64,000 nt of DNA, from the NCBI GenBank assembly GCA_028284365.1, contig JANQRW010000017.1, forward strand, positions 28,786 through 92,785, read 5' to 3'. This DNA is from Marinicella sp. (GTDB lineage: Bacteria; Pseudomonadota; Gammaproteobacteria; Xanthomonadales; Marinicellaceae). Below the pieces are notes generated by a model. It was not told the DNA's origin, did no database searches, and saw only the letters and a list, made by a program, of their open reading frames with translations. Position numbers and translations under genes: made by a program. Shown in pieces: positions 17,129 through 26,198 of this stretch. Every line of letters begins with the position of its first letter. Position 1 is the stretch's first letter.

Positions 17129-19243
17129 ATGTGTGCAGCTCAAAATATATTAAAAGATATTTTTGGTTACGAGCAGTTTCGTAATCAGCAGGAAGATATA
17201 GTTAATACCATTATTGGTGGTAAGGATGCTCTGGTTTTGATGCCCACAGGTGGAGGTAAGTCTTTGTGTTACCAGATTCCAGCCATCGCCAGATCTGGTG
17301 TCGGTGTGGTAATTTCACCATTAATTGCACTGATGCAAGACCAAGTAAACGCTTTGCAACAGCTGGGTGTTAATGCAGCTTATATTAATTCAACATTGTC
17401 GGCCAGCGATGTGTCTGAGGTGCAGCAAATGGCACAAGCCAATAAGCTTGATTTGTTGTATTTGTCACCTGAACGTTTGGTTGGAGAAGAAACCCAAAAT
17501 TTTCTGAAAGGCATACAGGTTGGTTTGTTCGCAATTGATGAAGCTCATTGTGTTTCGCAGTGGGGGCATGATTTTAGAAAAGAGTACCAACAATTATCAA
17601 TTTTATATGAAAACTTTCCAGAGGTACCCAGAATTGCCCTGACCGCAACTGCTGATCAGCGAGTACGAGCTGAAATGGTCAAAGAGTTGCAGCTAGGTGA
17701 TGCAGAAATTTTCGTTTCCAGTTTTGATCGGCCCAATATCACTTATTCGATTGAAGAACAGGAAAATGGTAAACAGCAGTTGTGGCGTTTTATCAATGAT
17801 AACCACGCGACTGATGCAGGTATTGTTTATTGTTTATCTAGGCGTAAAGTGGAGTCTGTGGCTGAGTTTTTACGAGAGAAAGGACGTGTTGCATTACCAT
17901 ATCATGCTGGTTTATCCAGTAAAGTAAGGTCGAGAAATCAGGCCCAGTTTTTACGCGATGAAGGTGTCATCATAGTTGCAACTATAGCTTTTGGGATGGG
18001 TATTGATAAACCAGATGTCAGGTTTGTGGCACACTTTTCAATGCCAAAAAACATAGAATCTTATTATCAAGAAACGGGCCGGGCCGGGCGTGACGGCCAA
18101 CCCTCAAATGCATGGATGGCTTATAATTATAAAGATGTGGTAATGCAACGTCAGTTTATTCGTGATTCAGATGCGGGAGACGAACATAAGAATGTATTAC
18201 ATGGGAAGCTGGATTCACTGGTTGATTTGTGTGAACAGCTAGAATGTCGTCGCCAAACCTTATTGAAATATTTCGATGAGAGATTATCTGAACCATGTGG
18301 TAATTGTGATAATTGTTTGAACCCACCTGAAAAAATTGATGCCTCAAAAGAAGCGCAAATGGCGCTTTCTACCATATACAGAACTGGTCAACAATTTGGC
18401 ATCATGTACCTGATCGATATTTTACTGGGTAATGAAGGTGATGAGAGGGTTGGACAATTAAAACACAATGAATTGAATGTTTTTGGGTTGGGTAAAGATC
18501 ATGTTAAAACCTGGTGGCGACGCTTATATCGCCAATTAATCAGTCAAAGCTACATTGATGTTGATCCAGAGTTTGGTTCGCTTAAATTAACCGATAAATC
18601 TAAAGCTATTTTGAAAGGAGATGAATCTTTTTATCTTCGAGATGTGGTTAAAGCAAAGAATAAATCCAAGAAACCTGATGAGGTTGATTTGGGAAGACAT
18701 GATACGATTCTATGGAATGCTTTGAAAAAGTTGCGGATGGATTTAGCTACGGATCAAGGGGTACCACCTTATGTAATATTCAGTGATGCGTCTTTGCTCG
18801 AAATGGTCAAAAAGCGACCAGTTGAAGGTGAAAAGTTCATGTACATCTCGGGTGTTGGTGAATATAAATTAGCTAAGTATGGTGATGTATTTATTGAGGT
18901 CATTAAAGCCAACCCCTTACCCGATAAGTTAGATAATCGTTTGGAAGATGAGGTTAATGTTTCTCTTGATCATTTTTTGGAGCATAAATCTGTGGAAACG
19001 GTGGCAGAGGTGTTGGATATCAATGTTAACACCGTGTATATGCACTTATCCAAAGCCATAGCAGTGGGCTTGGTAGATAAAAAAGATGTCACTGGACTAG
19101 AAGATGCAGATATTGATTACATCATTCAAATGGCAGAAATGACGGGGTATTTGGAGGAAAAGAAATTAAAACCAGTTTTTGATGCTCTGGATGGGATGTA
19201 TGATTATGGCACTTTACGTTGTGTGTTGGCTGAACTTGTGTAA
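17129..19243 (+). CDS. recQ: ATP-dependent DNA helicase RecQ
   Basis: A 704-residue SF2 helicase. The order is ILKDIFGYEQFRNQQ (motif 0), LMPTGGGKSLCYQ (Walker A), FAIDEAHCVSQWGHDFR (DEAH plus aromatic loop), QETGRAGRDGQPS (motif VI), zinc site (CRRQTLLKYF...CGNCDNC), winged-helix RQC domain, HRDC domain (about 525-600) and a C-terminal helix-turn-helix-like tail (VNTVYMHLSKAIAVGLVD). It is about 95 residues longer than E. coli RecQ because of that tail. The ATG at 17129 is preferred over a GTG at 17099. It unwinds DNA in recombination and fork repair. Confidence 0.94.
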   Translation: MCAAQNILKDIFGYEQFRNQQEDIVNTIIGGKDALVLMPTGGGKSLCYQIPAIARSGVGVVISPLIALMQDQVNALQQLGVNAAYINSTLSASDVSEVQQMAQANKLDLLYLSPERLVGEETQNFLKGIQVGLFAIDEAHCVSQWGHDFRKEYQQLSILYENFPEVPRIALTATADQRVRAEMVKELQLGDAEIFVSSFDRPNITYSIEEQENGKQQLWRFINDNHATDAGIVYCLSRRKVESVAEFLREKGRVALPYHAGLSSKVRSRNQAQFLRDEGVIIVATIAFGMGIDKPDVRFVAHFSMPKNIESYYQETGRAGRDGQPSNAWMAYNYKDVVMQRQFIRDSDAGDEHKNVLHGKLDSLVDLCEQLECRRQTLLKYFDERLSEPCGNCDNCLNPPEKIDASKEAQMALSTIYRTGQQFGIMYLIDILLGNEGDERVGQLKHNELNVFGLGKDHVKTWWRRLYRQLISQSYIDVDPEFGSLKLTDKSKAILKGDESFYLRDVVKAKNKSKKPDEVDLGRHDTILWNALKKLRMDLATDQGVPPYVIFSDASLLEMVKKRPVEGEKFMYISGVGEYKLAKYGDVFIEVIKANPLPDKLDNRLEDEVNVSLDHFLEHKSVETVAEVLDINVNTVYMHLSKAIAVGLVDKKDVTGLEDADIDYIIQMAEMTGYLEEKKLKPVFDALDGMYDYGTLRCVLAELV

Positions 19244-21409
19244 TTGTTGATTAAAGATTTCAAAATAAAGGATTTTTGGCTTATTTTTGTCGGTGGTGGA
19301 CTCGCTGCGTTAATTAACCTGTTCCGAATGCCCCTGTTTTTTGAAGCTGAGTTTGTCTTTGGGGGCTTCATTGTTTTATTGATTGCTGTTTTTCGAGGCC
19401 CTTGGGTGGCACTTTTGGCCAGTTTTATTGCCACCACTCCGTTGGTGCTTGCCTGGGGAAATTTTTGGCCGGTATTAACCTTTGGTATTGAAGCCATATT
19501 CGTTGGCATTATTTGTTCCCGTTCTAAATTTAATGTGATTGTGGTGGTTATCGTTTATTGGTTGTTTATTGGTATGCCAATCTCTTGGTATTCAATCTCC
19601 CGATATGAGTATTTTGTTGACTCACATCGAACCTCAATTCTGATTAAGCAACTCACTAATGGGATACTGTACGCGCATATTGCATCTCTGTTTACTAATT
19701 TGCCTGTCATTAAAAAGTATTTTGTTAGAAAAGATTCAGAATATTCGTTTTCGATCAAAGAACAGTCATCGCATGTCATTTCGTCACTTCTGATTACCAT
19801 TGGTATCATTTTCTTTTTTTTCAATTTGAATCAAAACATCAAGTATTCAACGAAACAATTTAATTTTGAGCATGATTCAATGCACAATGAGCTGAAACAT
19901 AAGCTGAAATTGTCCATCGAATCGAAAATTAAGGCGATGGATGAGTTTAAGTATAATTTAGCTGAAGTTTGGGATGATGATGAAAAGCGCCACCTTTCTC
20001 TGTTGGCTTTCAACCAAAGGCATCCAGAGTTCAGAACTATGATCCTAACTGATAAGAGTGCAGACTTGATTAATTCATCGCCTCCAGAGTTGGTGCAGAA
20101 TGTGTTGGCACAAAACGAGTCTGTTAATGTAGCTGACAGGGCTTATTTTAAAGAGGCAATAAAAACCAGTAGCACTTTTGTATCGCCTGGTTTTGTGGGG
20201 CGAGTGTTTGGCAGTGATTTGATTGCAGCCATAAGTGTCGGTATTCCAGAATCGCATTCAAGTGATGAAAATGTAGGTGTTTTAGAAGGGGCTTTTATTC
20301 TAACTTCAGTGAAACACATCCAAAAATTACTAAATACTTTAGAACTCAATATTCAGGGAATCTTAATTGATCAAACAGGAAAAAATCTGATTGCTTCTGA
20401 GTTTTTGCAGTTGGAACCATTGATTCCTGTAAGTTTTTCTCAAGCTGAAAATAGTTTTTATAGTAATAACTTATTCCATGTTGTCAATAATGGTGAATTG
20501 AATTCTGATGATGACTATTATTTAAAATCATCAAAGTTCAATTGGGGATGGGAGTTAGTGACACTACTGAATGAAGAAATGTTCGCCAAAGTGATTGAAA
20601 GAACTCTAATCATTTTTGCAATATCAATTATATTATTAGTATTGATAGCGAAACTTGTTGCTTTGTTAATCAGTAATTCCTGGTCCTATTCTTTGCAGCG
20701 CTTGAACCGTTTGATTGTGATTGATGATAGCGAAAGTATAGAAATTGCAGAATTTGAAAGTGATGTTCATTTACCTGAAGAAGTTAATAATTTGTATCAA
20801 GAAATTAAAAACAGTCGTTTAAAAATTTTACAAATGAATAAAGAGCTACAAAATACAGTAGCTGAAAGAACAGAAAAACTAAAAACCGCTAATGAAAAAC
20901 TCAATGTTATGGCACGCCATGATGACCTTACGAATCTGGAAAATCGTCGGGTTTTTAAAGAAACCTTAAGCGCTTTATGGCACCAATCGTATGATGCTCA
21001 TGCCACTGTATCAATGATGATCATTGATATAGATCATTTTAAAAGAGTGAATGATTCATACGGGCATCCAGCAGGAGATGAAGTATTAATTCAGCTATCT
21101 CGGATTCTGGAAAAGTTCAGCAATCCAGCGATTCAGTGTTTATCCAGAATAGGTGGTGAAGAGTTTTGTTTATTAGCTAAAGGTTTGCAGAGCGAAGATG
21201 TGAAAAATTTAGCTGAGGAAATCAAAAAACTGGTTGAAATCAGTGATTTTACTGTTGCTTCTGATCAGCAAATAAAAATCACTGTATCAATTGGAGTGGC
21301 AACAATCAGCCCATCAAAAGTTTCGGCAGATAAACTTTACCAATTGGCAGATAATGCCTTATATGAAGCCAAGAATGCTGGTAGAAATTGTGTGGTTTCA
21401 AAGCTTTAA
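19244..21409 (+). CDS. Membrane diguanylate cyclase (GGDEF) with extracytoplasmic sensor
   Basis: A 721-residue protein starting with TTG directly after the recQ stop. The N-terminus has about six hydrophobic segments (15-190, MASE-like). A periplasmic region (about 205-445) resembles double-Cache sensors and includes DRAYFKEAIKTSSTFVSPGF. Another helix (about 447-475), a linker coiled coil (about 515-555) and the GGDEF domain (about 557-721) follow. The signature is RIGGEEFCLL, an active GGEEF form, and RxxD (inhibitory site) is not evident. It should make cyclic di-GMP in response to an external signal. Abutment with recQ suggests one transcript, which is functionally unexpected. Confidence 0.88.
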   Translation: MLIKDFKIKDFWLIFVGGGLAALINLFRMPLFFEAEFVFGGFIVLLIAVFRGPWVALLASFIATTPLVLAWGNFWPVLTFGIEAIFVGIICSRSKFNVIVVVIVYWLFIGMPISWYSISRYEYFVDSHRTSILIKQLTNGILYAHIASLFTNLPVIKKYFVRKDSEYSFSIKEQSSHVISSLLITIGIIFFFFNLNQNIKYSTKQFNFEHDSMHNELKHKLKLSIESKIKAMDEFKYNLAEVWDDDEKRHLSLLAFNQRHPEFRTMILTDKSADLINSSPPELVQNVLAQNESVNVADRAYFKEAIKTSSTFVSPGFVGRVFGSDLIAAISVGIPESHSSDENVGVLEGAFILTSVKHIQKLLNTLELNIQGILIDQTGKNLIASEFLQLEPLIPVSFSQAENSFYSNNLFHVVNNGELNSDDDYYLKSSKFNWGWELVTLLNEEMFAKVIERTLIIFAISIILLVLIAKLVALLISNSWSYSLQRLNRLIVIDDSESIEIAEFESDVHLPEEVNNLYQEIKNSRLKILQMNKELQNTVAERTEKLKTANEKLNVMARHDDLTNLENRRVFKETLSALWHQSYDAHATVSMMIIDIDHFKRVNDSYGHPAGDEVLIQLSRILEKFSNPAIQCLSRIGGEEFCLLAKGLQSEDVKNLAEEIKKLVEISDFTVASDQQIKITVSIGVATISPSKVSADKLYQLADNALYEAKNAGRNCVVSKL

Positions 21410-21520
21410 TGCATGCCAAAAGGCAGGTGCAGTATAACTGTTCCTAATGCAGCGAGATAGTTGATAAAATAATCAATGATCATCAGATTAAAAAGTGAGT
21501 TACCATGATCGGAGTAAAGT

Positions 21521-21880
21521 ATGACAAATTATATTGATGGATTCGTGCTTCCCATTCCAAGAGAACATTTGGAAGGGTATAAGCGTGTGGTTACAAAAGT
21601 GGCAAAAGTTTGGAAGGAACACGGTGCCCTGGATTACAAGGAGTTTGTGGGTGATGATTTGGTGTTGGAGGGCACGCGTTCGTTCACTGAGGCGGTTATT
21701 GCAACCGAGGATGAAGTGATCGTTTTTGGTTGGGTGGTGTTTAAGTCCCGTCAGGCGCGTGATCTGGTAAACAAAAAGGTCGCAGCAGATCCCCGAATGG
21801 TGGAATTGATTGATTCATCAGATTGCGGCTTTGATGCGACGCGGATGATTTATGGTGGGTTCCAAGTATTAGTTAACTGA
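21521..21880 (+). CDS. DUF1428 family protein (YbaA-like)
   Basis: A 119-residue cytoplasmic protein starting MTNYIDGFVLPIPREHL. The segments KVWKEHGALDYKEFVGDD, FGWVVFKSRQARDLVNKKV and MIYGGFQVLV are typical of DUF1428, a dimeric ferredoxin-like (dabb-type) fold with no assigned reaction. It stands alone between the GGDEF gene and a convergent outer-membrane protein gene. Confidence 0.88.
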   Translation: MTNYIDGFVLPIPREHLEGYKRVVTKVAKVWKEHGALDYKEFVGDDLVLEGTRSFTEAVIATEDEVIVFGWVVFKSRQARDLVNKKVAADPRMVELIDSSDCGFDATRMIYGGFQVLVN

Positions 21881-21936
21881 ACTATTCTGAAGTCAGTTTA
21901 TGTTTGAATCTCGCATTGAAACGTTTGGAAACAGCT

Positions 21937-22902
21937 TCACCAGTTTTTAAGTAAAGTTAATCCGGTATAAGTCAAGTCTTCAGTATAGAATTGTCCATAT
22001 GGCGAATGCCCATCATAATATTCAAACAACAATTGAAATGGTGTGTGAGTCAATTGATGGATCTCAATACCTGCGCGCATATTCAGGTTTATGTTCCAGT
22101 CATATGCGCCCCAGGAGGTTAGATCGACACCTATTACGGGCTTAAAACTACGCCATTCACCTTGATATTGAAAACCTGATTGCCACATGTATTTGTCTAA
22201 ATTACTTGGCTCTGAACGTGAAATGAAGCCAACACCAGCATAGATATCCCAATTGTCGAAAGATTTTGCGGCATCCCAGCGAATGGTCTCATAAGACAGA
22301 TTGATTCGATCTTCTAGGTATTCAGGATTGTCAATAATAAATTCATCGCCTAAATGAGTACTGCGATGGGTATAACTGAATCTCCAATCCCAGTTTTCCA
22401 TAGATTTCACAATTTCTCCACCAATTGAAAAATCAGTGTTGATCAATGCACCTCCACGGTTATTTCGTGTATCTATTTCATCGATATCAAATTGAGAGCG
22501 AATCTGACCTATGACATTGAAACTAAATGTTTGGCCGTTAGGTAATTCAAAATTTCTGATCAAGTGCCTCTTGCCAGCGCCAATAAATGCAGCTTTGAAA
22601 TCTCTGCCTAAGAAATCCAATTGGCCAAAGCTGACCATTAAATTAGGTTCATTTAAATCAGCTATCAGTATTGGAAATTGGTTGGATTTATTATGTTCTG
22701 GTTGGTTTTTTACAGCAACTTTGGTTTCAGATAAAGCCATATTTTGAGGCTTGGTAGAAATTTGATCAAAGCATTCTAAACGCGCTGTGTCATTCTCTAA
22801 TTCTTGGCAGTTTTGTATTTGAGATTTTAAATTTGTTGGCTCAGCATTTAGTGTACCCGCTAAACTACAAGATAAAAATAACGTCAGTGTAATGTATTTC
22901 AT
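21937..22902 (-). CDS. DUF1207-type outer-membrane beta-barrel protein
   Basis: A 321-residue exported protein (signal peptide to about LNA). An N-terminal mature segment with a Cys pair (NCQELENDTARLECFDQIS) is followed by alternating amphipathic strands. SYTHRSTHLGDEFIIDN and FEYYDGHSPYGQFY are the two most distinctive motifs of DUF1207. The protein ends in an aromatic residue (LLKNW), as beta-barrel proteins usually do. Function is unknown; phospholipase A-like barrels were considered because of the ECFDQ segment, but their catalytic HS pattern is not convincing. It follows the acnA terminator and is probably transcribed alone. Confidence 0.68.
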   Translation of the reverse strand: MKYITLTLFLSCSLAGTLNAEPTNLKSQIQNCQELENDTARLECFDQISTKPQNMALSETKVAVKNQPEHNKSNQFPILIADLNEPNLMVSFGQLDFLGRDFKAAFIGAGKRHLIRNFELPNGQTFSFNVIGQIRSQFDIDEIDTRNNRGGALINTDFSIGGEIVKSMENWDWRFSYTHRSTHLGDEFIIDNPEYLEDRINLSYETIRWDAAKSFDNWDIYAGVGFISRSEPSNLDKYMWQSGFQYQGEWRSFKPVIGVDLTSWGAYDWNINLNMRAGIEIHQLTHTPFQLLFEYYDGHSPYGQFYTEDLTYTGLTLLKNW

Positions 22903-22941
22903 TGTGGCCAGTTGCTATGTTTTGTTTTAATATTGGGGTGA

Positions 22942-22986
22942 AATTATAAAAATAAAACAGGCAAGGAAAATAAATTCACTTGCCTG
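22942..22986 (-). terminator. Rho-independent terminator after acnA
   Basis: On the minus strand the stem CAGGCAAG/CTTGCCTG (arms 22979-22986 and 22958-22965) is followed by TTTTATTTTTATAATT. It lies 43 bp past the acnA stop codon. Confidence 0.8.
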
Positions 22987-23028
22987 ATGTGTCGAGGGTT
23001 AAATTAGGTCAGCGACACCACTAACTTG

Positions 23029-25692
23029 TTAAGATGCTAAATTGCGCAAAACATAATGTAGGATGCCACCATGGCGACAGTATTCAACTTCTTTAGGTGT
23101 ATCAATTCGGACGTCCACCTCAAAAGAAACTTCAGTGCCATCTTCCCGATGAGCAGTTACTTGGGCAGTTTTTGATTCGCCGTTTTGTAAACCAGTTATA
23201 TCAAAGGTTTCTTTGCCTGTTAACTGGTAAGTTTCAGCGTTTTCACCTGCTTTGAACTGTAATGGAATAACACCCATCCCGATTAAGTTTGACCGGTGGA
23301 TACGTTCGTATGATTGTACCAAAACGGCTTTAACGCCTAATAAAAGCGTACCTTTGGCCGCCCAATCTCTGGAAGAACCAGTACCGTATTCAGTGCCACC
23401 AATAACCACCAGTGGTGTGCCTTCTGCTTGATACTTCATTGAAGCATCAAAAATGGTCATTTCTTCACCAGATGGTTGATGCCTGGTCCAGCCACCTTCA
23501 GTTCCTGGGGCTAACTGGTTACGTAAACGAATGTTGGCAAAAGTACCACGCATCATCACTTCGTGGTTACCACGGCGTGAACCATAAGAGTTGAAATTGG
23601 CTTTTTCAACGCCTTTCTCTTTTAAATATAGCCCTGCTGGTGAGTCTTCAGCGATTGATCCAGCTGGAGAAATATGATCAGTGGTTACCGAATCACCCAA
23701 TTTAGCTAATACCCGAGCGCCCCTGATGTTGTCAATGGTGCCAACTTCTAGCGTCATACCATCGAAATAAGGTGGATTTTTGATATATGTTGAGTCATCC
23801 TGCCAGTCGAATAATTGTGATTCATTGGTTTTAACTGCTTCCCAGTTAGCATCACCTTCGAAAATGCCTTCATAGCCCACCGCGAAGCTGTTTTGATTGA
23901 CGTTGGCTTGAATGGTGTCAGCAATTTCGTGATCGCTCGGCCAGACATCCTTTAGGAACACGTCATTGCCATTTTGGTCTTTACCCAGTGGTTCATTATA
24001 CAAATCGAAGTCCATGGTGCCAGCGATGGCATAAGCAACTACCAAAGGTGGTGAAGCCAGGAAATTCATTTGAATATCGGCATGAATTCGACCTTCAAAG
24101 TTACGGTTACCTGAAAGCACAGATGTGGCAATCATATCATTCTGATTGATTGCCTTTGATAATGCTGGGTCCAAAGGGCCAGAATTACCAATACAGGTAG
24201 TACAGCCAAAGCCAACCACATTAAATCCTAAGGCCTCTAAATCATCCATTAAGCCAGCAGATTCTAAGTAGTGCGAGACAACCTTGGAACCAGGTGCCAA
24301 TGATGTCTTAACCCAAGGTTTAACCTTCAGGCCTTTCGCAGCAGCGTTTCTGGCTAACAAACCTGCACCTAACATCACAGCAGGATTAGAAGTATTGGTG
24401 CATGAAGTGATGGCTGCAACAGCAATGTTGCCATCTGTGAAATCATAATTGGTTTTTTCTGCAGCTACTGGTACTGTCTTAGCCTCACGACCCGCTTCAA
24501 ACTCAATGAAATGTTTGTTGTAAGTTTGTTTAGCAACAGTTAATTCAATGCGATCTTGTGGGCGTTTTGGTCCTGAAATGCTGGGTACCACTGTACTCAT
24601 GTCTAATTCCAGTACCGCTGTGTATTCCGCATCGACACTGTTCTCATCGTGGAACATACCTTGTGCTTTGGTATAAGCTTGTACCAGATTGACCTGTTCA
24701 TCAGAACGTCCGGATAGTTTTAAATAGCGTAAGGATTCATCATCTACAGGAAAAATACCACAGGTGGCACCGTATTCAGGCGCCATATTGGCAATCGTGG
24801 CTCGGTCTGCCAGAGGTAAATGTTGGAGCCCAGGACCGAAAAATTCAACAAATTTACCGACGACACCATGTTCACGTAACATATCAACCACAGTTAATAC
24901 CAAATCAGTTGCTGTCACACCTTCTTGTAGTTTACCAGTGAGCTTAAAACCAACTACTTGAGGTATCAGCATTGAAATGGCTTGACCTAACATGGCAGCT
25001 TCTGCTTCGATACCACCCACACCCCAGCCCAAAACTCCGATGCCGTTGATCATGGTGGTATGTGAGTCAGTACCTACCACCGTATCTGGGTAGGCCATTA
25101 ATTCATCTTGTTGCTCAGCCCCAAAAATCACCCTTGCCAGGTATTCCAGATTGACCTGATGTACAATGCCATTACCTGGTGGTACGACTTTGAAAGAATC
25201 GAAAGCAGTTTGCCCCCATTTTAAGAAACCATAACGCTCCATGTTTCTTTTAAACTCAATTTGTGTGTTGATGTCAGCGGCATTATTGGTACCGTATTTG
25301 TCCACTTGAATGGAGTGGTCAATGACCAGTTCAGCAGGGGATAGTGGGTTGATTTTATCAACTTCCCCACCCAGCACTTTCATGGCATCCCTCATGGCAG
25401 CCAAATCGACCACCGCCGGGACACCCGTGAAATCTTGTAACACCACGCGAGCGGGTGTGAATGCGATTTCGGTACTGGGTTCTGCTTTGGGGTTCCAGTT
25501 ACAGAGGGCTTCAATATCAGCAACAGTAACATCCACGCCGTCTTCATTTCTTAGTAAATTTTCAAGTAAGATTTTTAAACTGAAGGGCAGGCGACTGATG
25601 TCGTGTTTTTCAGATATTTTCGGTAGGCTGTAGTATTTGTATGATTTATTGTTACATGCCAACTGCATGGCGGTCTTAAGCGTGTCACTCAT
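23029..25692 (-). CDS. acnA: Aconitate hydratase A
   Basis: An 887-residue aconitase of the AcnA/IRP type. Cluster ligands are in [11 protein letters not shown] and [14 protein letters not shown]. Other motifs are [20 protein letters not shown], and in the C-terminal swivel domain [26 protein letters not shown] (shown by [12 protein letters not shown]). It isomerises citrate and isocitrate in the TCA cycle. AcnB is encoded 500 bp upstream on the same strand, separated by a hairpin and family A repeat copy 1, so each probably has its own control. AcnA is commonly the stress or stationary-phase enzyme. Confidence 0.97.
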   Translation of the reverse strand: MSDTLKTAMQLACNNKSYKYYSLPKISEKHDISRLPFSLKILLENLLRNEDGVDVTVADIEALCNWNPKAEPSTEIAFTPARVVLQDFTGVPAVVDLAAMRDAMKVLGGEVDKINPLSPAELVIDHSIQVDKYGTNNAADINTQIEFKRNMERYGFLKWGQTAFDSFKVVPPGNGIVHQVNLEYLARVIFGAEQQDELMAYPDTVVGTDSHTTMINGIGVLGWGVGGIEAEAAMLGQAISMLIPQVVGFKLTGKLQEGVTATDLVLTVVDMLREHGVVGKFVEFFGPGLQHLPLADRATIANMAPEYGATCGIFPVDDESLRYLKLSGRSDEQVNLVQAYTKAQGMFHDENSVDAEYTAVLELDMSTVVPSISGPKRPQDRIELTVAKQTYNKHFIEFEAGREAKTVPVAAEKTNYDFTDGNIAVAAITSCTNTSNPAVMLGAGLLARNAAAKGLKVKPWVKTSLAPGSKVVSHYLESAGLMDDLEALGFNVVGFGCTTCIGNSGPLDPALSKAINQNDMIATSVLSGNRNFEGRIHADIQMNFLASPPLVVAYAIAGTMDFDLYNEPLGKDQNGNDVFLKDVWPSDHEIADTIQANVNQNSFAVGYEGIFEGDANWEAVKTNESQLFDWQDDSTYIKNPPYFDGMTLEVGTIDNIRGARVLAKLGDSVTTDHISPAGSIAEDSPAGLYLKEKGVEKANFNSYGSRRGNHEVMMRGTFANIRLRNQLAPGTEGGWTRHQPSGEEMTIFDASMKYQAEGTPLVVIGGTEYGTGSSRDWAAKGTLLLGVKAVLVQSYERIHRSNLIGMGVIPLQFKAGENAETYQLTGKETFDITGLQNGESKTAQVTAHREDGTEVSFEVDVRIDTPKEVEYCRHGGILHYVLRNLAS

Positions 25693-25827
25693 TGATAAAC
25701 CCCTGAATATTGATTCAAATTTAAGTGTGAATCAGTTAATATTAATTTAAATAAATTATCGCATTTCTGACGTGAAAAATACAGACGAAGTCTTTACAAA
25801 TTAACGTTCTGTTCTTCCAATAAAGAG

Positions 25828-25872
25828 AAAACCCTTGTTTGATTTTTATAAACATAATCAGACAAGGGTTTT
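25828..25872 (-). terminator. Hairpin between acnB and acnA, possible terminator
   Basis: An 11-bp perfect stem, AAAACCCTTGT/ACAAGGGTTTT (25828-25838 and 25862-25872), extends further with one mismatch. Read on the minus strand it is followed by CTCTTTATT, so it could end the acnB transcript after the family A repeat. The T-run is weak. Confidence 0.5.
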
Positions 25873-25928
25873 ATTGAATACAACCAGATCTATCAGTTGT
25901 TTTCAGGGTGATGATTTTATGTCACTGT

Positions 25929-26198
25929 TTAGGGCTTGTTAACACTATAAAAATAAATCCTGCTGTCGTTGCTTTTTTATCCAGCAAGGCAGAAGTTGTG
26001 ATGTGTGGTTACTCCACATGAACAACTGATAAGGCAGCTGGGTGAAAAAGCAGCGCAGCCCAAAGGGTTAAGACTGAGAATATTTCACTGTGCGTTGCAA
26101 TGTGCTTATTTGGAATGACCAAACTGCGCACTTTGCGCCTTGATCGAAATATTTTCAGTCTTAACAGGCATCATTTTCATAGTGTTAACAGGCCCTAA
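25929..26198 (-). repeat. Family A structured repeat, copy 1
   Basis: The ends are TTAGGGCTTGTTAACACTAT (25929-25948) and its near-perfect inverse (26179-26198, one mismatch). Further stems are GCTGTCGTTGCTTTTT/AAAAAGCAGCGCAGC (25962-25977/26045-26059), 26067-26086 with 26146-26165 (19 of 20 pairs), and the small hairpin TGTGG-TTACT-CCACA (26003-26017). Read on the minus strand it aligns along its whole length with copy 2 at 29309-29583. Its outer edge supplies the TAG stop of acnB (26195-26197). No transposase or target duplication is visible. From 25693 to 25828 I see only the AT-rich acnA leader. Confidence 0.9.

Noticed and set aside
21937..22902. Phospholipase A (PldA) assignment
   Set aside because: The barrel-like pattern and ECFDQ segment suggested it, but the PldA catalytic His/Ser motif is not convincing and the DUF1207 motifs fit better.
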